DNA from: Bacillota bacterium
GTDB lineage: Bacteria > Bacillota > Bacilli > Bacillales_B > DSM-18226
DNA length: 8,336 nucleotides
Direction: 5' to 3'
NCBI GenBank assembly: GCA_021821235.1
Contig: JAKACS010000112.1
Coordinates: 1 to 8,336 of the forward strand
Below are positions 1 through 7,118 of the stretch, in pieces (within the stretch, counting starts at the first letter, position 1; each line of letters begins with the position of its first letter). Below the pieces are notes generated by a model, which saw only the letters and a list, made by a program, of their open reading frames with translations, did no database searches and was not told the DNA's origin. The translations under genes were made by a program, and so were the position numbers.

Positions 1-104
1 TGGTGACCTTTTTCACCGGGGATCACTCTTTTCGAGCATCAACCACCCGCTTTGGTGACCTTTTTCACCGGGAACGACTCTTTTTAGGCATCATTAATCA
101 TTTT
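1..104. repeat. 52-bp intergenic tandem repeat, two copies, possibly continuing left of the window
   Basis: Positions 1-52 and 53-104 align without gaps and are identical at 39 of 52 positions. The first 20 bases of each unit are identical. Each unit opens with GGTGACCTTTTTCACC, whose GGTGA and TCACC arms can form a short hairpin. The period is not a multiple of three and both strands have stops, so the array is unlikely to be coding. The array touches the window edge, so its true copy number is unknown. Its function is unknown. Confidence 0.8.
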
Positions 105-180
105 CAGCAAAAAGGATCTATTTGAACAATACATTATGAGTCTTTTCATGAGATTAAAGGGACGACTATATCCTCGCACC

Positions 181-212
181 AAAAAAAGCGCCAATCCCGT
201 TCATTGGCGCTT
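181..212 (-). terminator. Rho-independent terminator of the copA operon
   Basis: A perfect 10-bp stem is formed by 186-195 and 203-212 around a 7-nt loop. Read on the minus strand it is followed by a run of seven T (187-181). It lies 32 bp past the stop codon of the last small gene, so it plausibly ends the copA transcript. On the plus strand there is no T-tract after the stem, which fits minus-strand use. Confidence 0.88.
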
Positions 213-244
213 AAAAATTGGTAAGGCATTTCTTGTCAAAAATT

Positions 245-439
245 TTATTTTAAAAACACATATGCCAGAGCAATACCAATGGCGAGGATCATTAAGATTG
301 AATGCGATCCTCCGTGCGAATGTCCGGATCGATGATGATCATGACCATGACTCGTATTGCCATTATGGTCTCCATTTAAATGCTCATGCTGCGGATCCTT
401 TTTCTTATGTCCCCCGTGACCCCCTCCATGACAATTCAT
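245..439 (-). CDS. Small His-rich protein with one C-terminal membrane segment, probable copper-operon accessory protein
   Basis: This is a 64-residue protein. Residues 1-47 carry 13 histidines, one cysteine (C3) and many glycines, in clusters such as HGHDHH and HSH. Residues about 47-63 form one hydrophobic segment that ends almost at the C-terminus, so the protein looks tail-anchored. An ATG two codons upstream (443-445) is possible, but it nearly touches the SD AGGGAGG. The ATG at 437-439 sits 7 nt from that SD, so I prefer it. The gene is last in the operon, about 20 bp after the 81-residue gene. The composition suggests binding of Cu, Zn or Ni. From the position behind copA I infer copper buffering or delivery. 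It is vaguely like short His-rich DUF2933-type proteins, but I do not recognise the family with certainty. Confidence 0.72.
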   Translation of the reverse strand: MNCHGGGHGGHKKKDPQHEHLNGDHNGNTSHGHDHHRSGHSHGGSHSILMILAIGIALAYVFLK

Positions 440-459
440 ATCCATTCCTCCCTTTCATT

Positions 460-705
460 TTAATGATGATGCCCGAAATGGGATTCTTCCTCACTCACCG
501 GCTGACTCGAATATTTTCTTTTGGCATATGGGATAAAAATCGGCATCGTTACAATTAAGCCAAGTAATAGGATCCACAATGCTCCACCTATCCTGGCAAC
601 ATTGTCATACTTGCTGCTTAATGTTAATAGGATAAACAACACAGCAGCACCAACTGATATTCCTCCATAATAGAGGGCAGCGATTTTTGCTACTTTTGGT
701 TCCAT
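460..705 (-). CDS. Small two-helix membrane protein with C-terminal His tail
   Basis: The protein has 81 residues. Two hydrophobic segments lie at about residues 8-30 and 40-60. They are followed by a basic AKRK cluster and an acidic, histidine-rich end (EEES then HFGHHH). Lysines before helix 1 and the KRK after helix 2 predict both termini inside, which puts the His tail in the cytoplasm. The ATG at 703-705 is 9 nt from a strong AAGGAGG SD (715-722). The start lies 21 bp after the copA stop, so the two are almost certainly co-transcribed. I do not recognise the family. A role as a small accessory to the copper ATPase is inferred only from position and the His tail. Confidence 0.78.
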   Translation of the reverse strand: MEPKVAKIAALYYGGISVGAAVLFILLTLSSKYDNVARIGGALWILLLGLIVTMPIFIPYAKRKYSSQPVSEEESHFGHHH

Positions 706-726
706 TTTTCCGAACCTCCTTTTTAT

Positions 727-3297
727 CTATACCGCTTTTACCGGCACATGATCATGCTCATGCTGCATTGGGTTTTTTGGAGTTCCACCATTTTGTTTCA
801 TCGAAGGGTTGAACCGTTTGAGCAATAATGTATTTAGTGTGACGGAAACAGAGCTTACTGCCATGAACAATGCTGCTAACTCTGGGCTCACTACAAGGCC
901 TGTGAATGGATACAACAAACCAGCAGCAAGCGGAATTCCTATCGTATTGTAAATAAATGCCCAGAATAGGTTTTCCTTTACTTTTCTCATTGTGCGTTTT
1001 CCGATTTCAATTGCACCGACTACATCGCGAATATCATCTTTAATGAGAATAATATCGCCTGTCTCTTTGGCAACGTCTGTCCCACTGCCGATGGCAATTC
1101 CTACTTCAGCCTGAGCGAGGGCAGGGGCGTCGTTTACACCATCACCAACCATTGCAACTTTTAATCCTTGTTCTTGCAGCTTGATCACTTCATTTGCCTT
1201 ATCCTGTGGAAGGACTTCGGCTAAAACAATATCAATCCCTACTTGTTTAGCGATCGCTTCAGCAGTCCGTCTGTTGTCGCCTGTGATCATCGCAACTCGA
1301 ATGCCCATTTTTCTCAATTTGCTTACAGCTTCGACTGAGTTTTCTTTTAGTGTATCAGCAACGGCAATCAGCCCAGCCGGCTTACCATCTATCGCGATGA
1401 ACATTGCCGTTTTACCGTCACTTTCCAACTTCTCTGCTTTTGGCAATAATCTTTCAAACGCAATCGCTTCTTGTTTCATCAAACGTCTATTTCCTGCTAA
1501 AATTCGATGGCCTTGATAATAAGCAACGACACCGTGCCCAGGGATTGAGTCAAACGAATCGGCATCTTCGACGACAACGCCTTTGTCTCTTGCACCATTC
1601 ACAATTGCCTCACCAAGCGGGTGTTCAGAGTTTTTCTCAGTAACGGCTGTGTAGAGTAATACTTGCTCTTCAGTAAACGGATGTAAGGCAACCACATCGG
1701 TTAAGGATGGTTTCCCTTGTGTTAAGGTACCTGTTTTATCAAAAACGATGGCCTGTAATTTCGATGATGCTTCAATGGCACCGGCACCTTTAAACAGAAT
1801 TCCGTTTTCTGCACCTTTACCCGTTCCAGCCATCATTGCACTTGGCGTTGCCAACCCAACTGCACATGGGCATGAAATGACGAGTACCGTTAAACTTAAA
1901 AGAAGTGAAAAACCAAAGACGCCAATACTTGTTAACGAATAGGGCGATAAAATAAACCGTGAATCAGATTGGAAGAAGGCGTCGAACCCGATAAAGAACC
2001 AGAAAATGAAGGCAAGAACAGCTAATAAGTGAACGCCGAGAATAAAGTGCCCGGCCACCCAGTCTGCCATTTTTTGAATGGGCGCTTTCGATGCTTGAGC
2101 ATCTTCTACAAGCTTAATAATTTGGGCGAGCGCAGAATCCTTTCCTACCTTCGTTGCTTCAAAACGGAATGATCCTGTTTTGTTAATGGTTCCGCCAATT
2201 ACATTATCTCCAGAACGTTTCTCAACTGGAATACTTTCACCTGTGATCATTGATTCATCAACCGCTGAGTATCCTTCCTTTACAATCCCATCAACAGGAA
2301 CACTTTCACCTGGGCGAACAATGACGACATCACCTGGGATTACTTCATCAGCGGCAATTTCCATTTCCTGTCCGCCGCGGATAACTCGTGCTACTTTAGC
2401 TTGTAAACTCATAAGTTTACGAATCGCTTCAGATGTTTTTCCGCGTGTTAATGCCTCCAGGTATCGACCTAAAACAATAAAGGCTGTTAAGAGGGCTGCT
2501 GATTCAAAAAAAGTAGCTTCCGAACCGCCAAATCCTGCATTTGGCGCGACCGTATTAATGACGGCAATTAAATACGAAGCGCCTATTCCTGTTGCATACA
2601 ATAGGTTCATATCCGTTACACCGCGTTTTAGACCACGGAAACTGTTGGAGAAGAATTGCCAGCCTGGGCCAAGCACAACCGGTGTTGTTAAGATCCATAA
2701 AAGATAGTTATTACCTAAAAACTCAGGGACAAATTTAGGAAGGATCCAATAGTCTCTAAACTGGCCAAGCATGATAATGATTGCGAGCGGCCACGTCCAC
2801 AGCATAAACCTTCCTTGCCGTTTAATTTCGTTTTCCCTTGCTGCTTTTTCCTTATCCAGTTGATCTTTGCCTGTGAGTTTTTCAGAGGCTGTATACCCTA
2901 GTTGGCCAATTTCCTTTTTGATATCCTGTTTAGTAAGACTCCCTGGATAGAATTCTACTTTAACAGACTCTGCTGCCAAGTTGACCACGACATTTGTTAC
3001 TCCTGTCAATTGGCCAACGGCTTTTTCCACTTTTGAAACACAGGATGCACATGTCATCCCATGAACCGATAAATGGATCTCCTCCATTCCAACATTGTAG
3101 CCGACATCTTGGATCGCTTTGACCATTTCAGGAACGGCAATCCTTCCTTCCTCATATTCCACCTGTGCTTTCTCCGCAGCCAGATTGACCTTTGCATCTT
3201 TTATCCCTTGCAGGTTGGAGAGTGCTTTTTCAATTGTGCTAACGCAGGATGCACACGTCATTCCTTCAACTGGAAGGACGATTTGTTTTATTCCCAT
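727..3297 (-). CDS. copA: Cu(I)-exporting P1B-type ATPase with two HMA domains
   Basis: CopA pumps cytoplasmic Cu(I), and often Ag(I), out across the membrane using ATP. The protein has 856 residues. Two heavy-metal-associated domains each carry GMTCASC, with CxxC at 15-18 and 83-86. The actuator loop TGES is at 352-355 and the membrane CPC metal site at 476-478. The phosphorylated Asp is D520 in DKTGTLT, the nucleotide-domain His-Pro is 559-560, and the hinge GDGVND is 718-723. The Cu(I)-specific residues YN (783-784) and MxxSS (812-816) are present, so a Zn/Cd pump is unlikely. After the last helix a short tail ends with HEHDH at 846-850. The ATG follows an AAAGGAGG SD by 8 nt (3306-3313). 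It is the first gene of a three-gene operon. No copZ or csoR lies in the window and I see no clear CsoR-type operator upstream. Confidence 0.97.
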   Translation of the reverse strand: MGIKQIVLPVEGMTCASCVSTIEKALSNLQGIKDAKVNLAAEKAQVEYEEGRIAVPEMVKAIQDVGYNVGMEEIHLSVHGMTCASCVSKVEKAVGQLTGVTNVVVNLAAESVKVEFYPGSLTKQDIKKEIGQLGYTASEKLTGKDQLDKEKAARENEIKRQGRFMLWTWPLAIIIMLGQFRDYWILPKFVPEFLGNNYLLWILTTPVVLGPGWQFFSNSFRGLKRGVTDMNLLYATGIGASYLIAVINTVAPNAGFGGSEATFFESAALLTAFIVLGRYLEALTRGKTSEAIRKLMSLQAKVARVIRGGQEMEIAADEVIPGDVVIVRPGESVPVDGIVKEGYSAVDESMITGESIPVEKRSGDNVIGGTINKTGSFRFEATKVGKDSALAQIIKLVEDAQASKAPIQKMADWVAGHFILGVHLLAVLAFIFWFFIGFDAFFQSDSRFILSPYSLTSIGVFGFSLLLSLTVLVISCPCAVGLATPSAMMAGTGKGAENGILFKGAGAIEASSKLQAIVFDKTGTLTQGKPSLTDVVALHPFTEEQVLLYTAVTEKNSEHPLGEAIVNGARDKGVVVEDADSFDSIPGHGVVAYYQGHRILAGNRRLMKQEAIAFERLLPKAEKLESDGKTAMFIAIDGKPAGLIAVADTLKENSVEAVSKLRKMGIRVAMITGDNRRTAEAIAKQVGIDIVLAEVLPQDKANEVIKLQEQGLKVAMVGDGVNDAPALAQAEVGIAIGSGTDVAKETGDIILIKDDIRDVVGAIEIGKRTMRKVKENLFWAFIYNTIGIPLAAGLLYPFTGLVVSPELAALFMAVSSVSVTLNTLLLKRFNPSMKQNGGTPKNPMQHEHDHVPVKAV

Positions 3298-3450
3298 TTT
3301 ATAAACCTCCTTTATTTTTTCCTCCTTGGCAAAATGATGTAGTTAGTGAATCAAGATTTCTACTGTCATTCTAAGCAGCCAACGTGAAATGAAAATGAAT
3401 TGAATGTAAGAAGAAACTAAGAAATTCCAGCACTGCTTTGTTTTCCGAAC
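3298..3450 (-). other. Intergenic leader upstream of copA
   Basis: This gap should hold the copA promoter, because the upstream gene has its own terminator. On the minus strand there is a possible -10 TAGAAT (at about 3369-3374) but no convincing -35. Two SD-like AAGGAGG sequences lie 15 bp apart (3321-3327 and 3306-3313). Only the inner one is correctly spaced for copA. I see no C/G-rich dyad of the kind expected for CsoR. Confidence 0.45.
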
Positions 3451-3510
3451 AAAAAAACCCTTTTTGGACAGTGAATCGGATTTTATCCTGCCACACTGCC
3501 CAAAAAGGGT
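3451..3510 (-). terminator. Long Rho-independent terminator of the AarF/UbiB gene
   Basis: A 17-bp stem is formed by 3457-3473 and 3494-3510 around a 20-nt loop. In minus-strand RNA the only imperfect position is a G·U wobble. In plus-strand RNA the same position would be an A·C mismatch. A run of seven T follows on the minus strand only. Both facts assign it to the minus-strand gene ending 55 bp upstream. It also insulates copA from that gene. Confidence 0.92.
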
Positions 3511-3565
3511 GGTATCCAAAATGCTTACGTGCAATAACTGTCACAAGGCCAGTACAATTTGTTTT

Positions 3566-5239
3566 TCATTTCCGCTTGCCTGATCGCCAAATAGAAAACA
3601 AAACATACCCTCCAAAAAGGATCGAGAGAACAAATCCAATGGTAAATAGCCACCCAAGATTAAATGTCACACCGCTTGATTTTGGGTGATAAATCAGCAT
3701 AACCAACGCCAGGCTGATCATCATTGCACTTGTTAAAATACTTAGTGCAAGACGATTAAACATTTTATTAAATTCGCTTAGAAGCGATTCTGTTTTTTGA
3801 ACATTCATTTGTACTTCCAGCTGGCTGTCATTTACTTTTCTAAGTATGTTAAGCATCATTCCCGGCGCTTCCATCGACAAATTCAGTACATCTTTTGCCG
3901 TTTTTTTTACGATCCTCTTCTGCTCCGTCCGCAACTTTTGAAAATAAAGACGAGGGGCGTAATCGGACATAAACTCAACCAGGTTGAACTCTGGATCCAA
4001 TCGCCGCCCGATTCCTTCACTCATCATAATTGTTTTTGCTAAAAGAGAAAAATGTCCAGGAACATGAATTTTATTTTTGTAAATGATTTCGAGTAACGAT
4101 TCCATTGCCTGCCCCATATTGATTTCAGAAAGGGTCCCTTGGAGATTTTGATCAAGAAATTCTTTAAGATCTCTTTTCAGTTTCTCGTAGTGAACATGGT
4201 GATTTTCAGAGCCAAGATTAATCAATACATCGGCAATTTTGCTTTCATTCTTTTTTGAAAGGGCTAAGAATAAGTTGACCATTTGCGACCGGCTTTCTTC
4301 ATCCAGCTCGCCGACCAAGCCAAAGTCAATCAGAGCGAGAGTGTCATCTCGCTTGATAAAAATATTGCCTGGATGCAGATCTCCATGGAAAAAACCATCT
4401 TCAAAAATCATTTTAATCAAGATTTCGGCACAATTCCGTGCCAGTTGCTTTACATCAATCGCTGCATTTTTTAATGCCGCTGCATCATCAACACTGTATC
4501 CGTAAATCTCTTCCATTGTGATTATTCTCTTTGTTGTTAAATTCCAATAGACCTTTGGCAAATACAGTTTCTTATCCCCACGAAAATTCCGTTGAAAATG
4601 TTCACTATTTTTTCCTTCTAGTTGATAATCTAATTCTTTCAGCAGGGCTGTCCCAAACTGTTCCACAAGATCGGGGAAATCAACAACTTCTCCTAAGCGA
4701 AGCCGCTTTTGTGCCAATTTAGCAATATGTAATATGATTTTCAAATCTTCTTTGACTTTGTTTTCGATATCTGGTCTTTGCACCTTTACAATAACCGGTT
4801 CTCCGCTTTTTAAGACGGCTCGATAGACTTGCCCGATGGAAGCGGAAGCCAGTGGAGTTTCTTCAAAGTGCGAAAACAAGTCTCGCCAATTTTCGCCAAA
4901 TTCCTTTTCGATACACTTTTTCATCTCATTAAAAGGGAGGGAGGGGACAGAAGACTGCAATTTTGCTAGATCTTCAATATAAGCTGGGGGCAATAAGTCC
5001 GAACGAGTGCTTAAAATCTGCCCAAGTTTAATAAAAGTCGTCCCCAGTTCTTCAAATGCTGCCCGTAAGTGATGGGGCTGGGTATAGGGTATGTCTTGTA
5101 TTTGGTGCCCAAAGAAGCCGCGGTGAAAGGGAATTAGGCGGTTCAAACCCAATTTTACGACCAAAAAACCAAAACCGTGCTTAACTAAAATCGTCAAAAT
5201 TTCCCGATACCTTTTGGAGTAGAAATGGACTTCCCTCAT
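3566..5239 (-). CDS. AarF/UbiB/ABC1 family atypical protein kinase, membrane-anchored
   Basis: This is a UbiB-family (ABC1/ADCK) kinase-like protein of 557 residues, a normal length for the bacterial family. The family-specific KxGQ motif is KLGQ at 71-74. The Ala-rich nucleotide loop typical of the family appears as ASASIGQ (131-137). The ATP-contacting Lys is K152, ELDY is at 202-205, the catalytic loop HGDLHPGN is at 285-292, and DFG is at 305-307. Two hydrophobic helices near 498-517 and 528-550 anchor the C-terminus. The ATG is 9 nt from a GGAGG SD (5249-5253). Family members support ubiquinone synthesis in Gram-negatives and mitochondria. Bacillaceae use menaquinone, so the role here is uncertain and may involve quinone or lipid handling. 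The gene stands alone between a hairpin upstream and its own terminator. Confidence 0.95.
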   Translation of the reverse strand: MREVHFYSKRYREILTILVKHGFGFLVVKLGLNRLIPFHRGFFGHQIQDIPYTQPHHLRAAFEELGTTFIKLGQILSTRSDLLPPAYIEDLAKLQSSVPSLPFNEMKKCIEKEFGENWRDLFSHFEETPLASASIGQVYRAVLKSGEPVIVKVQRPDIENKVKEDLKIILHIAKLAQKRLRLGEVVDFPDLVEQFGTALLKELDYQLEGKNSEHFQRNFRGDKKLYLPKVYWNLTTKRIITMEEIYGYSVDDAAALKNAAIDVKQLARNCAEILIKMIFEDGFFHGDLHPGNIFIKRDDTLALIDFGLVGELDEESRSQMVNLFLALSKKNESKIADVLINLGSENHHVHYEKLKRDLKEFLDQNLQGTLSEINMGQAMESLLEIIYKNKIHVPGHFSLLAKTIMMSEGIGRRLDPEFNLVEFMSDYAPRLYFQKLRTEQKRIVKKTAKDVLNLSMEAPGMMLNILRKVNDSQLEVQMNVQKTESLLSEFNKMFNRLALSILTSAMMISLALVMLIYHPKSSGVTFNLGWLFTIGFVLSILFGGYVLFSIWRSGKRK

Positions 5240-5297
5240 TTTGTAATTCCTCCAATTTCGAGATTCCTTTTATATCTTCTATTGTTTATTTTAATAG

Positions 5298-5337
5298 AAA
5301 AAGCTGTTGAGGTACAACAACCTCCCAACAGCTTTTT
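5298..5337 (-). terminator. Strong hairpin, probable terminator (possibly bidirectional)
   Basis: A 12-bp perfect stem pairs AAAAAGCTGTTG (5298-5309) with CAACAGCTTTTT (5326-5337). An inner AGGT/ACCT stem (5310-5313 and 5320-5323) extends it past a two-base bulge. Both outer arms end in a T-run in their own direction, so it could stop transcription either way. The minus-strand tail is slightly more T-rich. It starts 22 bp after the stop of the possible minus-strand ORF and lies 5' of the AarF/UbiB gene. It could therefore end that short transcript or act as an attenuator in the AarF leader. Confidence 0.7.
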
Positions 5338-5359
5338 GTTCGATGATGTTAAACGGGCT

Positions 5360-5449
5360 TTATTTATTAGAAAATTTGCAGACAGGGCGCAATTTAATGC
5401 CAATCATGCTTCCAACCAGCTGACCAATCTGGGCATAAGGATTGAACAT
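5360..5449 (-). CDS. Possible 29-residue small protein or gene remnant
   Basis: On the minus strand an ATG at 5447-5449 opens a 29-codon frame. The peptide begins MFNPYAQIGQLVGSMIG and continues with IKLRPVC, a protein-like mix of hydrophobic and basic residues. The frame stays open upstream to a stop near 5494, so a TTG start seven codons earlier is possible. No good SD precedes either start. The stop is followed 22 bp later by a strong hairpin with a minus-strand T-run. A weak promoter-like TTGACT-17-TAGGGT lies at 5570-5542. I do not recognise the peptide. It could be a small gene, the tail of a decayed gene, or chance. Confidence 0.3.
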   Translation of the reverse strand: MFNPYAQIGQLVGSMIGIKLRPVCKFSNK

Positions 5450-5510
5450 TACCGTTTTGACGTTTCTCAATATAGATCGTTCTAAACGTGACTAGTTTCT
5501 TGTTCATGTC

Positions 5511-5534
5511 TCATAATTCCAATCGAATTTATGA
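5511..5534. repeat. Imperfect inverted repeat
   Basis: TCATAATT (5511-5518) and AATTTATGA (5526-5534) are inverted copies with one extra base in the right arm. It lies between the weak minus-strand promoter-like site and the 29-codon frame. It does not match any operator I know well, and it may be chance in AT-rich DNA. Confidence 0.3.
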
Positions 5535-5600
5535 TAGATATACCCTAGCATCACATACGAGGGGAGTCAACAAATTTTTAGTTAAAAAAGAACGAAATTT

Positions 5601-5653
5601 GGATTCGACGACTTTCAACCGGGATTCTACAACTTTGAACCAAGATTCAACCA
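5601..5653. repeat. 21-bp tandem repeat, about 2.5 copies
   Basis: Units start at 5601, 5622 and 5643. The first two (GGATTC.AC.ACTTT.AACC pattern) match at 17 of 21 positions. The third keeps only its first 11 bases. Because the period is a multiple of three, both strands show seven-residue periodic peptides in short ORFs, but none has supporting start signals. I recall similar GGATTC-ACTTT-AACC minisatellites in other Bacillus intergenic regions. That is memory, not a search. Confidence 0.75.
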
Positions 5654-5729
5654 ATATAAGAGTTTTTATAATTTTCACGTAGAATTCGAATTTACCCATC
5701 TTCTCTTCATACATAATCCACCAAAATCT

Positions 5730-5758
5730 TTGACATACTGAAGAAAATAAGGTAAATT
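5730..5758 (+). promoter_or_regulatory. Sigma-A promoter of guaC
   Basis: A perfect -35 TTGACA (5730-5735) is followed, after exactly 17 bp, by TAAATT (5753-5758), which matches four of six consensus bases. Transcription would start near 5765, giving a leader of about 55 nt before the guaC start codon. Confidence 0.8.
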
Positions 5759-5763
5759 ATCAA

Positions 5764-5807
5764 ATTGGCGAACGTTTTTTTATTTTTATTTTTAAATATT
5801 CGTATTT
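5764..5807 (+). promoter_or_regulatory. Probable PurR operator: two inverted PurBoxes
   Basis: ATTGGCGAACGTT (5764-5776) matches the PurBox consensus AWWWCCGAACWWT at 10 of 13 positions. The inverted AATATTCGTATTT (5795-5807) reads AAATACGAATATT on the minus strand and matches at 11 of 13. The boxes are inverted and 18 nt apart as 13-mers, close to the 16-17 nt known for pairs of the slightly longer PurR boxes. They overlap the expected start of transcription and reach the SD, so PurR bound here would block guaC when PRPP is low. The B. subtilis guaC gene belongs to the published PurR regulon. Confidence 0.62.
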
Positions 5808-5820
5808 GGGAGTGTTTCGT

Positions 5821-6804
5821 TTGGATAATGTATTTGATTATGAAGATATACAGCTAATCCCTGCAAAGTCAATCGTAAAAAGCCGTTCGGAATGTGACAC
5901 ATCTGTAACTTTTGGTGGCCATACATTTAAATTACCTGTGGTTCCGGCTAATATGCAGACCATTATTGACGAAAAAATCGCCGTATTTTTAGTGGAAAAT
6001 GGCTATTTTTATATCATGCATCGTTTTCAACCAGAAAAGCGGCTGCAATTTGTCAAAGAGATGAAAGCCCGCGGGTTAATTGCATCCATCAGTGTTGGAG
6101 TCAAAGAGGAAGAATACCGCTTCATCGAACAATTGGCAGCGGAACGGCTTTCACCGGAATATGTCACCATCGACATTGCCCATGGACACTCCAATGCCGT
6201 CATTGAGATGATTCATCACATTAAAAAACACTTACCGCAAAGCTTTGTGATTGCCGGAAACGTCGGAACCCCAGAAGCAGTAAGGGAATTGGAAAATGCC
6301 GGTGCAGATGCGACAAAAGTTGGCATTGGCCCAGGCAAAGTATGTATCACGAAGATTAAGACCGGCTTTGGCACAGGCGGCTGGCAGCTGGCGGCACTGC
6401 GCTGGTGTGCAAAGGCTGCCAGCAAGCCGATCATTGCAGATGGAGGGATTCGTACCCACGGCGATATCGCAAAATCAATCCGATTTGGTGCCTCGATGGT
6501 AATGATCGGATCCTTATTTGCCGGACATGAGGAATCACCGGGTGAAACAATCGAAAAAGATGGAAATCTTTATAAAGAATATTTCGGATCGGCTTCGGAA
6601 TTCCAAAAAGGTGAACGGAAAAATGTCGAAGGCAAAAAAATGTATGTGGAGTATAAAGGTCCTTTAATTGATACCTTAATTGAAATGGAACAAGACCTTC
6701 AATCTTCCATTTCGTATGCAGGAGGAAACAAACTGGCTGCAATCCGCAATGTCGATTATGTGATCGTGAAAAACTCGATTTTTAATGGCGATCGAATTTA
6801 TTAA
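5821..6804 (+). CDS. guaC: GMP reductase
   Basis: GuaC converts GMP to IMP with NADPH, releasing ammonia, and links the guanine and adenine nucleotide pools. The 327-residue protein follows B. subtilis GuaC almost residue for residue as I remember it (about 326 aa). It starts near NVFDYEDIQ and keeps PVVPANMQ, the IDIAHGHSN and AGNVGTPEA strands, the active Cys C175 in GPGKVCIT, and [10 protein letters not shown] around D207. The frame is open to a TTG at 5806, but I choose TTG 5821. A GGGAG SD (5808-5812) lies 8 nt before it, and the resulting N-terminus matches the homologue. It is monocistronic, with a perfect -35 promoter and probable PurR boxes upstream and a hairpin terminator downstream. 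No key residue is missing. Confidence 0.97.
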   Translation: MDNVFDYEDIQLIPAKSIVKSRSECDTSVTFGGHTFKLPVVPANMQTIIDEKIAVFLVENGYFYIMHRFQPEKRLQFVKEMKARGLIASISVGVKEEEYRFIEQLAAERLSPEYVTIDIAHGHSNAVIEMIHHIKKHLPQSFVIAGNVGTPEAVRELENAGADATKVGIGPGKVCITKIKTGFGTGGWQLAALRWCAKAASKPIIADGGIRTHGDIAKSIRFGASMVMIGSLFAGHEESPGETIEKDGNLYKEYFGSASEFQKGERKNVEGKKMYVEYKGPLIDTLIEMEQDLQSSISYAGGNKLAAIRNVDYVIVKNSIFNGDRIY

Positions 6805-6830
6805 GTTATTATAACTCTCCAATCGGAAAA

Positions 6831-6861
6831 AGCGCCGCCATCTTTCGCAGCGCTCTTTTTT
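6831..6861 (+). terminator. Terminator of guaC
   Basis: AGCGC (6831-6835) pairs with GCGCT (6850-6854). Two further pairs lie inside past one mismatch, and an 8-nt loop closes the stem. A run of six T (6856-6861) follows. It lies 26 bp after the guaC stop. An A-run before the stem could also give weak activity on the minus strand. Confidence 0.82.
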
Positions 6862-6953
6862 CATTTACTTATGGATCGGGATTCTTTAATTCTCAATGTA
6901 CGAAAAGTATAATCTACGTCATTTCTTACTTGCTATCAAACAAGTAATTCTTT

Positions 6954-6961
6954 GGTATAGT
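6954..6961 (+). promoter_or_regulatory. Possible extended -10 promoter of the 30-codon gene
   Basis: TATAGT (6956-6961) matches the -10 consensus at five of six bases and is preceded by TG one base upstream (TGG-TATAGT), the extended -10 form. No good -35 is present at 17 bp; TTGCTA lies at 20 bp. The site is about 48 bp upstream of the small ORF's ATG. Confidence 0.5.
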
Positions 6962-7008
6962 AAGATTAACAAATCACAATACCACTTAGGAAGAAAAGAG
7001 GTCATCAC

Positions 7009-7101
7009 ATGCTTCCATGTCGTGAAGAAGTGATCGCTTTTACAAAACAGATGGAAAATTTAACAAATACAGAATTGGACACACGACGTCCAGGAAATTA
7101 A
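7009..7101 (+). CDS. 30-residue small protein of unknown function
   Basis: The frame runs ATG to TAA and encodes 30 residues. It begins MLPCREEVIAFTKQMENL, has a TNTEL turn, and ends in the basic TRRPGN. The central part looks like a short amphipathic helix, and there is one cysteine (C4). AGAGGT (6996-7001) is 7 nt before the ATG. A TATAGT extended -10 lies upstream and a hairpin terminator starts 18 bp after the stop, so this looks like a complete one-gene unit. It may be a regulatory or stress-related small protein, or a leader peptide with attenuator for the dehydrogenase gene 200 bp downstream. I do not recognise the family. Confidence 0.58.
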   Translation: MLPCREEVIAFTKQMENLTNTELDTRRPGN

Positions 7102-7118
7102 ATCCCAAACGATAAAGT

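Larger units (their letters stand above)
5240..5820. other. 580-bp divergent intergenic region
   Basis: This gap separates the AarF/UbiB gene (minus) from guaC (plus). From left to right it holds the AarF SD, a strong hairpin (5298-5337), a possible short minus-strand ORF (5360-5449), an imperfect inverted repeat (5511-5534), a 21-bp minisatellite (5601-5653), and the guaC promoter and probable PurR operator (5730-5812). No other gene is supportable. Confidence 0.7.

Noticed and set aside
136..558. 140-codon plus-strand ORF with a DDDHDHD stretch
   Set aside because: It is antisense to the two small His-rich genes, whose SDs, spacing and terminator are convincing. The Asp/His run is the complement of their histidine codons.
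2180..2707. 175-codon plus-strand ORF inside copA
   Set aside because: It lies antisense to conserved CopA actuator sequence and has no start signals.
3343..3534. 63-codon minus-strand ORF upstream of copA
   Set aside because: It runs through the AarF/UbiB terminator hairpin and has no SD.
5225..5485. 86-codon plus-strand ORF
   Set aside because: It starts antisense inside the AarF/UbiB gene, crosses the hairpin and lacks an SD.
5529..5714. 61-codon minus-strand ORF with a repeated VES motif
   Set aside because: The heptad pattern comes from the 21-bp DNA repeat. The SD is poor and no family is recognised.
5806..5820. Upstream TTG start for guaC
   Set aside because: It overlaps the SD and the second PurBox, and adds five residues not expected from the B. 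subtilis protein.
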